Positions 25,599 through 33,018 of a DNA stretch of 64,000 nucleotides are shown one piece after another. The DNA comes from Nostoc sp. FACHB-973. GTDB taxonomy: Bacteria > Cyanobacteriota > Cyanobacteriia > Cyanobacteriales > Nostocaceae. The stretch covers positions 1 to 64,000 of the forward strand of contig NZ_JACJSJ010000007.1 in NCBI RefSeq assembly GCF_014698115.1. The letters run 5' to 3'. Positions within the stretch are counted from its first letter, which is position 1. The number at the start of each line of letters is the position of its first letter. A program made the translations under genes and the position numbers. Under the pieces are notes generated by a model. That model made no database searches, was not told the origin of the DNA, and worked only from the letters and a program-made list of their open reading frames with translations.

Positions 25599-28091
25599 TT
25601 AAAATGGGTAGTCTGGTGCTACCGTCACCTTCACAGTAGCCGTTGCTGTTGCACCGTTAGCATCCCGAATGGTGTAAGTGAATGTATCTTCACCAGAAAA
25701 ACCACGATTTGGCTGATAAATCAGACTTTTCTGGTCATTAGCGCGTGAGACTGTACCATTACTTCCCTGAGTAAAACTAATAATGTTAATGGCATCGCCA
25801 TTTGGGTCGGTATCATTGTTCAATACAGGAATAGTAACTTGCTGAAAGTAGCCAGTCTGTGATATATCGGGATTTGCTAGTGGTGGTTGATTCGGCTGTT
25901 GTCCTACCGTCACCTTCACCGTAGCCTTTGCCGTAGCACCGTTAGCATCCCGAATGGTGTAAGTGAATGTATCTTCACCAGAAAAACCACGCTTTGGCTG
26001 ATAAATTAGACTTTTCTGGTCATTGGCGAGTGAGACTGTGCCATTAGTTGCTTGCGTAAAGTTACTGATGTTGATGGCATTGCCATTTGGGTCGCGATCG
26101 TTGTTCAATACAGGAATATTAACTCGCTGAAAGTAGCCAGTCTGCCATGTATCAGGATTTGCTACTGGTGCTTCATTAGCCGTAAAACCTTCACCTGTTA
26201 GCTGCACAAGATGTGGTTTATCAGCGCTATTGTCAGTGATACTCAGGCTAGCATTACGCTTGCCAACATCTGTCGGCTGAAAGCTGATGCTGACAGTACA
26301 GTTTGCTTGCGGCTGGATGGAATCTTGAGAGCAGCTGTTATTGGCAATGCTAAAATCATTGGACTCGCTGCCAGTGATTTCGATTTTTCTTGTGATTTTT
26401 AAAACTGCTGAGCCGCTGTTTTCAAGGGTGACAGTTTGCGGTTGGCTAGGAACTTTCACCGGTTGACGGCCAAAGTTGAGGCTTTCGGGGCTAAGGCTGA
26501 GGCGCGGCGTCGGTCGATACAACAAAGACCAAACGAACCATCCTGTTAATCCTATGAGCAAAAGGGCGAGGAAAGTTTTCAGCCAAAATGAAGTTTGTTC
26601 AATCGGCGGTGGTGCAGGTGGAACAGCAAGGAGATTGAGATTGTGGCGGGTTACGGCTTTGCCAACTTCATCGCCCAAGGACTCGCGGATTTGTAGGGCT
26701 TGAGTCAGGTAATTTTCGGCTGTGGTCATTTCCTCTAAACAAAGGGCGCGACTACCCAATTGATGCAACGCCCAAGCTTCGGCTGCTTTGTCTCCCATTG
26801 CTTGGGCTGCTTGCAGTGCCCATTGGAGTAATTGCTCCCATAAACCCCATTGCTTACTTAAAGCAAAAGCGCCCTCCACAGCTTTCACTATTTGCAAAGT
26901 CTCTGCCCACCGCCCAACCCCAACCGCCCAGATTAAAGTTTGGAAGATGGCATCGGTTTCAGCTAATAAAAGGCTCGGTGCTGTTTGATACTGTTGTGTC
27001 CAATTTCTAAAATATTCGAGAGCGTTCTCTCGCCACGGCGTTAAATCGTACTCTTGTTGTACAGCTTCAACTAGAGTTTGATTGAGATTGTAGCGATCGC
27101 CTTCCATCTCAACCAAATTCCACTTGACTAATGTCTGCAAAATTACCTCAGCATCCGGCAATTTACTCATAGCTGCTGCCTGTGTCATCAACAGTGCTAC
27201 ACCACCCAAGGCAGCTAAAACAGCTAAGATAACCAGTTGCGGCTTTGTCCGTGACGCTAAAATCTGTTTAATTAGCGAGTTAGTTTGTTGAGAGGGCTGG
27301 AGTTGCTGAACTACCTCGCTAAGCGATCGCTTTTCTTCTTGCAAAGTTGCGATCGTCAAAATCAATTGTAGAGGATGTCCCTCTAAAACAGTGCAAAGAG
27401 TTTCTGCTAGCTGTTGTTCTTCGGTGGTTAGCTGGCGTTGTAGTTCTCTTTCAACCAAGGTCAGGGCATCTGGAATTGCCAGTCCCAGCAATTTCATTCC
27501 TTGTCCCTCTCCCCAAAGATGACGTTCTGGGGAAGCTAAAACAAAGGTACAACCAGGAGTAGCATTGATCAGTTCTTCAAGATCATCCCGTGTTAATTTT
27601 TGATCGTCGAGGATAATTAAAGCTTGTTTATTTTGTAGAGCTTGGCGAATTTCGGTATAAGTTGGTTTATAAGCAATATCGGTTTCATAGAAAGCTTCAA
27701 AAAAACATTGCAGCAAGTCAGCTACAGTTTGATGACGCACAGTAAAACTGATTACCCCATCAGCAAAAGGCGCACTAATTTGGGGATGATAAGCCAGATA
27801 ACGCAGCAGAACTGACTTACCCAAACCAGATGCGCTGTAAAACTCTACTGATTGCTTAGATTCTAGAGCAGCGATCGCACTTTTAATTTCATCCTTGCGC
27901 CCAATTAATTGCTCAAAGGGACGCGGTAATAAAAAGACTGGTGTAGCAATAGCTTTTCGGCGGGGTTGCTGTTCTGCTGAGGCAATGTTCACTACACCGC
28001 CGTGGACAGAACCAATCTGAATAATGCGACTCCCAACGGCTATTTGACCGCTGATTTCTCCTTGAATTTGGGCTGTAATATTAGAAGTCAT
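25599..28091 (-). CDS. STAND-type NTPase with TPRs, membrane segment and Ig-like ectodomain
   Basis: An 830-residue multidomain protein. Residues 9-23 carry the IxGxISGQIAVG motif and 24-36 an IQIGSVHGGVVNI stretch with an RHIM-like IQIG core. The STAND NTPase begins near 60: FEQLIGRKDEI, Walker A SASGLGKS (86-93), Walker B ALIILDD, then the EGHPLQLIL helix typical of STAND. A winged helix and a TPR-like region follow to about 480. One transmembrane helix lies at about 500-524 (FLALLLIGLTGWFVWSLLY). The distal part would be extracytoplasmic: a choice-of-anchor-D/ASPM-like domain (about 530-635) and two near-identical Ig-like repeats (about 645-735 and 740-826, each with DPNG and FSGEDTFTYTIRDANGAT). 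No Shine-Dalgarno was seen. A sensing or conflict role is inferred. Confidence 0.82.
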   Translation of the reverse strand: MTSNITAQIQGEISGQIAVGSRIIQIGSVHGGVVNIASAEQQPRRKAIATPVFLLPRPFEQLIGRKDEIKSAIAALESKQSVEFYSASGLGKSVLLRYLAYHPQISAPFADGVISFTVRHQTVADLLQCFFEAFYETDIAYKPTYTEIRQALQNKQALIILDDQKLTRDDLEELINATPGCTFVLASPERHLWGEGQGMKLLGLAIPDALTLVERELQRQLTTEEQQLAETLCTVLEGHPLQLILTIATLQEEKRSLSEVVQQLQPSQQTNSLIKQILASRTKPQLVILAVLAALGGVALLMTQAAAMSKLPDAEVILQTLVKWNLVEMEGDRYNLNQTLVEAVQQEYDLTPWRENALEYFRNWTQQYQTAPSLLLAETDAIFQTLIWAVGVGRWAETLQIVKAVEGAFALSKQWGLWEQLLQWALQAAQAMGDKAAEAWALHQLGSRALCLEEMTTAENYLTQALQIRESLGDEVGKAVTRHNLNLLAVPPAPPPIEQTSFWLKTFLALLLIGLTGWFVWSLLYRPTPRLSLSPESLNFGRQPVKVPSQPQTVTLENSGSAVLKITRKIEITGSESNDFSIANNSCSQDSIQPQANCTVSISFQPTDVGKRNASLSITDNSADKPHLVQLTGEGFTANEAPVANPDTWQTGYFQRVNIPVLNNDRDPNGNAINISNFTQATNGTVSLANDQKSLIYQPKRGFSGEDTFTYTIRDANGATAKATVKVTVGQQPNQPPLANPDISQTGYFQQVTIPVLNNDTDPNGDAINIISFTQGSNGTVSRANDQKSLIYQPNRGFSGEDTFTYTIRDANGATATATVKVTVAPDYPF

Positions 28092-28140
28092 TGAGGGAGC
28101 TTAATTTATTATTGATCCGCCGCATTGACAAATAGGAAAA

Positions 28141-28174
28141 TCAAAAAATTAACCTGAGAAATTTCTCAGGTTAA
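28141..28174 (-). terminator. intrinsic terminator of lpxD
   Basis: A 26-bp perfect palindrome (TTAACCTGAGAAA and complement, 28149-28174) followed on the minus strand by T6 (positions 28148 down to 28143). It lies about 190 bp beyond the lpxD stop and 60 bp before the NTPase start. Confidence 0.8.
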
Positions 28175-28214
28175 TCCTAGATGACTTATATTTTGGCAGT
28201 TTTTACAGACCTTG

Positions 28215-28246
28215 AAAGTACCCTCTAAGGTACTTTATTTTTCTTT
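28215..28246 (+). terminator. plus-strand terminator-like hairpin without obvious gene
   Basis: Stem AAAGTACC / GGTACTTT, 6-nt loop, then ATTTTTCTTTT on the plus strand. No plus-strand gene lies upstream within several kilobases, so either the element is fortuitous or it ends an antisense or small transcript. Confidence 0.5.
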
Positions 28247-28286
28247 TGAAAAAGATATTTTCTCAATCAACGTCAAAATTCAACAG

Positions 28287-28353
28287 ATGACTTCTGACTT
28301 CTGACTTCTGACTTCTGACTTCTGACTTCTGAATTCTGACTTCTGACTTCTGA
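28287..28353. repeat. STRR tract TTCTGAC
   Basis: About nine tandem heptamers of TTCTGAC with one TTCTGAA variant, ending just before the lpxD stop. Confidence 0.92.
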
Positions 28354-28361
28354 CCTAGCTT

Positions 28362-29417
28362 TTATTCACCATTGCTATTGTTGAATTTACGTTGCAATTG
28401 TTTTAACGATTGATAGATATCTGGCAGGCGATGGTAAATAGCAGATGCCTTGAGATACACTTTATGGGGCATTGCGGGAGTTCCTGAGACAATTTCTCCT
28501 GGTGCAACATCACTGAGAATTCCAGTTTGGGCAGATACGATCGCCCCATCTCCCAACTTCACTTGATTGGCGATTCCTGCTTGTCCAGCTAAGATAACGC
28601 GATTCCCCAGTTTGACACCTCCAGACAAGCCGGCCTGACCTGCGATCGCACAACCAGCACCTATTTGGCAACCGTGACCTATTTGCACTAAGTTGTCAAC
28701 TACTGTATTACGGCCGACCCGTGTTTCTCCCACAGATGGACGGTCAACGGCACTGTTGCAGCCAATTACCACACCATCTTCTAAAACTGTATAGCCGGAT
28801 TGTTCCATTTTGAACCAACCACTACGGGTAGGAACAAAACCAAAGCCTTCTGCACCGATAACAGCGCCACTGTGAATTACGCAATCTGCACCGATGTGGG
28901 TGCGTTCGTGGATAGTGCAATTGGCGTGTAAGATAGTGCGATCGCCGATTTTGACATCTGGATAGACCACCACATTCGGATGGATAATTGCACCGTTACC
29001 AACTTCCACCCCTTGTTCAATGACAACATGGGGGCCAATATAAACATCACTACCAATTTTAGCCGTGGAATGAATCACAGCACTCTGATGAATTTCTGGG
29101 ACGGGGCGATATGGTTGGTAAAAAATTGCGATCGCTTTAGCAAATAACAGTCGCGGTTCTGGAGTGCTTAGCCAGACAACACCACGTTCTTGTGCAAGCG
29201 CCTGTAACTTTTCGTCTTGGGGCAAAATTAAAGCACTAGCGTTGGTTTTACCGATAAAAGATCCAAATTTTGCTCCCTCCACATAGCTGAGATTACCATC
29301 AGTAGCTTCATCAATAGCCGCTACTCCCGTAATTTCTGGGTCATGGTTTGGATTGACACTCAAGCTATGAACCGTAGCTGCGTTGCCGAATTGGTGTAGG
29401 ATTTCGCTGAATTTCAT
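28362..29417 (-). CDS. lpxD: UDP-3-O-acylglucosamine N-acyltransferase
   Basis: A 351-residue LpxD, third step of lipid A synthesis: it transfers a 3-hydroxyacyl chain from ACP to UDP-3-O-acylglucosamine. The N-terminal uridine-binding domain (about 1-100) is followed by a left-handed beta-helix of hexapeptide repeats (about 110-310), with the catalytic His in LVQIGHGCQIGAGC near 245. The end is a short helical tail. Family length is normal (about 340-350). No other lpx gene adjoins it. Its substrate hydroxyacyl-ACP would use the AcpP encoded 5 kb away. A strong terminator follows. Confidence 0.96.
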   Translation of the reverse strand: MKFSEILHQFGNAATVHSLSVNPNHDPEITGVAAIDEATDGNLSYVEGAKFGSFIGKTNASALILPQDEKLQALAQERGVVWLSTPEPRLLFAKAIAIFYQPYRPVPEIHQSAVIHSTAKIGSDVYIGPHVVIEQGVEVGNGAIIHPNVVVYPDVKIGDRTILHANCTIHERTHIGADCVIHSGAVIGAEGFGFVPTRSGWFKMEQSGYTVLEDGVVIGCNSAVDRPSVGETRVGRNTVVDNLVQIGHGCQIGAGCAIAGQAGLSGGVKLGNRVILAGQAGIANQVKLGDGAIVSAQTGILSDVAPGEIVSGTPAMPHKVYLKASAIYHRLPDIYQSLKQLQRKFNNSNGE

Positions 29418-29586
29418 TAGTAAAAACGCAAATTAAAGTTCTAGGGTTATTAGATCACTAACACGCTAAGATACCATTGCGTTTATCAATCAGGTAAAAC
29501 TAATAGAAGCTAAATGTATCTAAATTAATTACGAATTACAAACTATTTCGTCACTCTAGAATCCTTGGCTTTAGATTTTTACGAAG

Positions 29587-30309
29587 ATGTTACGACTTTA
29601 TCATTTACTACTAGGTTTGATTTTGGTGGTGTTAATCCCGGTGGGAGCAAAGTTTGTTCTCCCGCAATTTTCTCCAAAGAAAGCGCCAAATCCCCCCGCT
29701 GTGGCAAAACATCCCAACCCTGGTGAGGGAAATATCTGGCATAAAATTCTCGGAAATACTGCTGCTGCTCCAACTAACTGGCAAATTGCTGCTTGTGATG
29801 GAAATGCGCCCTTGTTGTGTATTTCCTCTAAAGGAAAAGTTTTGGGTACAGTTGAGATTAACGTTTACCCACTAGAAAAGATTCCGGATTTTCAAAAGAA
29901 ACTTGTAGCTGCGGGTATTCCAACTGGTTCTCAAGTTGATTACCAAAGTTCTAAATATCAAACTCAGGTATTGACAGCACTCAAGGCTTGGGTAGCAGAC
30001 AACTATGCTACTTTTGCCAAAGACCGTCAGGGTGAATATGGGAAAGAGATTACTTTTTCAGCCCACCCGCCGCAAGCAGTAGCAGTTGGTAAGCTTCAGG
30101 GAATCCGTTATGGGTTCGTGGGACTGAACCAACAAAGTGGAGTACAAGAGCAACATATCGGTCATGTTGCCTTTGATGGCACTAAACTTTACGTAATTAC
30201 CACTGCCTTTGATTCAGGTACGCAAACAGGTAAGTTTGAGAAGCTGGAAAATTTGGCTATTTTTCAACCTTATTTATACGCGATCGCAGCTGATCTACGT
30301 TTGCCCTAA
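29587..30309 (+). CDS. exported or membrane-anchored protein of unknown function
   Basis: A 240-residue protein with an N-terminal hydrophobic segment (residues 7-26, LLLGLILVVLIPVGAKFVL) serving as signal peptide or anchor, then a Pro-rich linker (PKKAPNPPAVAKHPNPGEGN). The globular part of about 185 residues has mixed alpha/beta character: GTVEINVYPLEKIPDF, LTALKAWVADNYATFAKDR, HIGHVAFDGTKLYVITTAFD. It has two cysteines (IAACDGNAPLLCIS) that may form a disulfide, consistent with periplasmic location. I do not recognise a family. It ends exactly where an STRR tract begins. Confidence 0.7.
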   Translation: MLRLYHLLLGLILVVLIPVGAKFVLPQFSPKKAPNPPAVAKHPNPGEGNIWHKILGNTAAAPTNWQIAACDGNAPLLCISSKGKVLGTVEINVYPLEKIPDFQKKLVAAGIPTGSQVDYQSSKYQTQVLTALKAWVADNYATFAKDRQGEYGKEITFSAHPPQAVAVGKLQGIRYGFVGLNQQSGVQEQHIGHVAFDGTKLYVITTAFDSGTQTGKFEKLENLAIFQPYLYAIAADLRLP

Positions 30310-30475
30310 TGGGTATTGGGCATGGGGCATGGGGCACGGGGCATGGGGTATGGGGAAGAGGTGTGGGAGGAAGGGGAGGAACCATAAATTCTCTTTCTCC
30401 CCACACTCCGCACACTCCCTCATCTCCCTCATCTCCCCACTCCCCACTCCCCACTCCCCACTCCCCAGTCCCCCA
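30310..30475. repeat. STRR block GGGCATG / CCCCACT
   Basis: From 30315 about five GGGCATG-type heptamers. Then unique sequence, then CTCCCTCAT 9-mers and about five CCCCACT heptamers to 30475. G-rich and C-rich halves can pair to form a long hairpin, which may terminate the flanking convergent genes. Confidence 0.85.
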
Positions 30476-30480
30476 TCAAC

Positions 30481-31368
30481 CTAAATCTCAGCCACCGCCC
30501 GTTCAATTAAGCGACGCGCCAAAGTTTGCGTACCTGTGTGTTCATAATAATTGGTTGCTACATCGAGGAACGCCGCGAGGTAGTCTAACTTGTCATCGGC
30601 AATATCCGCAAAACTTTGCAAGTTGTGGACAACTTTTTGTGGTGTTAAATTATTGGCGCTAACTAGCCCACTCATCCAACCTTTAACTGAGTCAAAGCTT
30701 TCGCCGATAAAATTGAGTTTACTGCCGGCGTTGTTGCCTGGAATCACATCTTTGATATTTTGGAAAGTTGAGTTTTGTTCTAACTCTTGGGGATTTGTCT
30801 GATTCAACCCGGATATTGCTTTGCTGATGAAGTCTGGGCCTAGAGGTATCAAACCATCAACACAAACTAAGGCCACCATCCGGATGAGTGACTCGCCGCT
30901 ATATTCTCCCAAAGAGGCTACAAAATCCCCGATACTATCTCCAGGAATGCCGTTAATTTGACAGAAAGCTACCAATTCGGCAACTAATTTTAATGTCAAA
31001 TCGATGGTTTGGGCTTTGTCAGGTTTGGGAGTGACAGAGTTTAAAAAACCCAATAAAGGAATTTTCTCGCCGACTTTGTTAGCTAAAGCTGCTGCACCAA
31101 GGGCTTTATCTGTATTATCAACGGTTTGATATAGCCACAAAGCTGTTTGATATCCCTGAGATTTATCGTTGAATAGATAAATTGCTCGTTCGCCAATTTG
31201 CTGAATTAAATCTTCGTCAGTTTCGAGAGTAACTGCCTTAATAGTGTTAACAAAGCCAACGGTATTTTGCCACTGGCCAGGGGCAACAAAATCGAGTGAA
31301 TTTAACAAAGAAACAGTCAAGCCGCTGGTTGGCAATTGATCTACCAATTCAAAAATTGATTTGCTCAC
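30481..31368 (-). CDS. conserved helical protein of unknown function, 295 aa
   Basis: A soluble, mostly helical protein, with no signal peptide or membrane segment. Recognisable stretches are MSKSIFELVDQLPTSGLTVS, a middle AQTIDLTLKLVAELVAFCQI and a C-terminal LDYLAAFLDVATNYYEHTGT with LARRLIERAV. No catalytic motif is seen. I do not recognise a named domain. The lipoprotein gene lies about 50 bp upstream on the same strand, so the two probably form an operon (lipoprotein first). Confidence 0.7.
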   Translation of the reverse strand: MSKSIFELVDQLPTSGLTVSLLNSLDFVAPGQWQNTVGFVNTIKAVTLETDEDLIQQIGERAIYLFNDKSQGYQTALWLYQTVDNTDKALGAAALANKVGEKIPLLGFLNSVTPKPDKAQTIDLTLKLVAELVAFCQINGIPGDSIGDFVASLGEYSGESLIRMVALVCVDGLIPLGPDFISKAISGLNQTNPQELEQNSTFQNIKDVIPGNNAGSKLNFIGESFDSVKGWMSGLVSANNLTPQKVVHNLQSFADIADDKLDYLAAFLDVATNYYEHTGTQTLARRLIERAVAEI

Positions 31369-31416
31369 AAAAATCTCCTGATTTAAGTTTTGTTATGTTG
31401 ATATTGGCAATGCGGC

Positions 31417-31926
31417 TTATTTGAGTTTAGCTAGACCATTGAGATTAAATTTTTCTATCCAATCTGCGCGATCGCTAGCTTTAAATGACGGATCGCGGGA
31501 AAGTACTTTTACTTGGTACTTACCTACCAAAATTGCAGTTTGCGTGTTACCTATTTCTACTGCCGGATAACCGCCAATTTTTTTGGTGCTTTTCGAGAAC
31601 TTTGCTGCTGTTGCTGGTGTGCTGCTGGTATCGGAAATAGACAGCAACGCGATATCTTTACCGCCTTTTTTCAACTTCGCTTCAGCAAAACCTTTTTTCT
31701 CTTGGGTATAGACGCGCTGGTAGCCATCACTAGCATCTGGGAACAATTTGTTAAATTCGCTACCTTGTGTTGCGGTCTTAGCCACAGCTTGACCGCTTTT
31801 TTGCTTAGTGCTATCTTGTTGCGCCTGGTCAAAACGTCCAGGTGTTTTTGCAGAACAAGATGCTGTCAGTAGTAATACTGACAGTAACAACGCAGCTACA
31901 ACTCTACGCCCACGGTGTAAAATCAT
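31417..31926 (-). CDS. small lipoprotein
   Basis: A 169-residue protein with a type II signal peptide: basic N-terminus MILHRGRRVV, hydrophobic core ALLLSVLLL and lipobox LTASC with Cys near residue 24. A polar linker precedes a domain of about 110 residues with GSEFNKLFPDASDGYQRVYT, KDIALLSISDT, GYPAVEIGNTQTAILVGKYQ. It should be anchored to a membrane facing the periplasm. The helical 295-aa protein follows 48 bp downstream. The function is unknown to me. Confidence 0.75.
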   Translation of the reverse strand: MILHRGRRVVAALLLSVLLLTASCSAKTPGRFDQAQQDSTKQKSGQAVAKTATQGSEFNKLFPDASDGYQRVYTQEKKGFAEAKLKKGGKDIALLSISDTSSTPATAAKFSKSTKKIGGYPAVEIGNTQTAILVGKYQVKVLSRDPSFKASDRADWIEKFNLNGLAKLK

Positions 31927-32011
31927 TTTTGGGTTCTCCTGATACTTGAGCTTTGACGCAATTATCTGCGCTGCTTGTAATTTTGACCCAGAAAATTTAC
32001 TTTTCGATAAT

Positions 32012-32163
32012 TAAGGGAGTAGGGAGTAGGGAGTAGGGAGTGGGGAAGACAGCATTGAACGGGGCAAGAGATTGAGACCAATGCAATCGTCTTAAAAGAC
32101 GGGGCTTGTAGAGCGGTGGTTGGGGTCGCTATTTTTTTCCCGACTCCCGACTCCCTACTCCCG
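32012..32163. repeat. paired STRR tracts
   Basis: GGGAGTA heptamers at about 32012-32046 and, in opposite polarity, CGACTCC/CTACTCC heptamers at about 32141-32163, with about 95 bp of unique sequence between. The second tract overlaps the stop codon of the methyltransferase gene. Confidence 0.8.
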
Positions 32164-32895
32164 CCCCAACGGGGCTTGGTCACGATAAGCTATGACAGCA
32201 TAAAACGGATCTCCTCCAGGTGCGCCCAACCACTGTAAAAAATTTGGTAGTGTTGATTTATGAACGATCGCTTCTGGGGTGGTAAATCCCGGTACTGAGG
32301 CAAAGTAATCCTTGACTAATTCCACTCTCTGTGCTTCTGGTGCTTCTCGCCAAGCTTGAATCGCCTTTTGAAAAAACATCCGGTTAGAAAAGCTGATAAT
32401 GGCGACACCACCGGGTTTGAGGATGCGGCGGATTTCGGAAAATATTGCTTCTGGATATTGGACATACTGCACAGATACGCAATTGAGAACCGCGTCAAAA
32501 TCTTCATTTGGCAAGGGAAATTGCGGATTTTCGTTGAGATTTTGCACAAAGTAATGATTTAAGCGGGGATTACGTGCTAGTTCTTCGGCGTTGAGTCCGT
32601 GTCCCTCGATATGGGAAAATTGCATCTCTTCTGGGAGATGAGACACCCAGCTGCTCATCATATCAAAGATGCGGGTGTTGGGTTTGAGGCGATCGCGATA
32701 CAAATCTGTTAGCTGTTGAATAAATCCTTCATCGACATGGGTGACGAAGCGCGGATAGGCATAAAATAACTGATCGTCTGTGTCGTCTAATTTTAGACGT
32801 TGATTCGGTCTTAGCTGCATAAATCTCTCGTGTGGATAACTTTTTTCCAAAATTGCGGCAATTTCAGGTATTTTGAAACAAGCACTATGTAACAT
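32155..32895 (-). CDS. class I SAM-dependent methyltransferase
   Basis: A 246-residue methyltransferase-like protein. Motif I is degenerate (TRIFDMMSSWVSHLP near 96, in place of VLDxGxGxG). HIEGHGLNAEELARNP fits the post-I acidic strand region, DFDAVLNCVSVQYVQYPEAI is motif II-like, and EIRRILKPGGVAIISFSNR is the motif III region. The first strand therefore lacks the usual glycine-rich SAM loop, as in a known cyanobacterial subgroup, so activity is not certain. The substrate is unknown. An alternative start is Met26 (MQLRPNQRLKL). The C-terminal GRE and stop codon lie in STRR sequence. Confidence 0.78.
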   Translation of the reverse strand: MLHSACFKIPEIAAILEKSYPHERFMQLRPNQRLKLDDTDDQLFYAYPRFVTHVDEGFIQQLTDLYRDRLKPNTRIFDMMSSWVSHLPEEMQFSHIEGHGLNAEELARNPRLNHYFVQNLNENPQFPLPNEDFDAVLNCVSVQYVQYPEAIFSEIRRILKPGGVAIISFSNRMFFQKAIQAWREAPEAQRVELVKDYFASVPGFTTPEAIVHKSTLPNFLQWLGAPGGDPFYAVIAYRDQAPLGRE

Positions 32896-33018
32896 ATTTT
32901 AATAACAGGAAGACACATGCGGGAGAATTCTGAATTTTAAAAGTTCGTGTATTTCACTTGCCTTGGAAATTCGTCATAAATAAATCCACATTGCAGCATT
33001 CATTTTTTCTAAATTTCA

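Noticed and set aside
30209-30662. Plus-strand frames over the STRR and the start of the minus-strand gene
   Set aside because: Repeat-derived, and overlapping well-supported genes on the other strand.
31962-32183. 73-codon minus-strand ORF
   Set aside because: Starts inside the methyltransferase gene and continues into STRR sequence; not protein-like.
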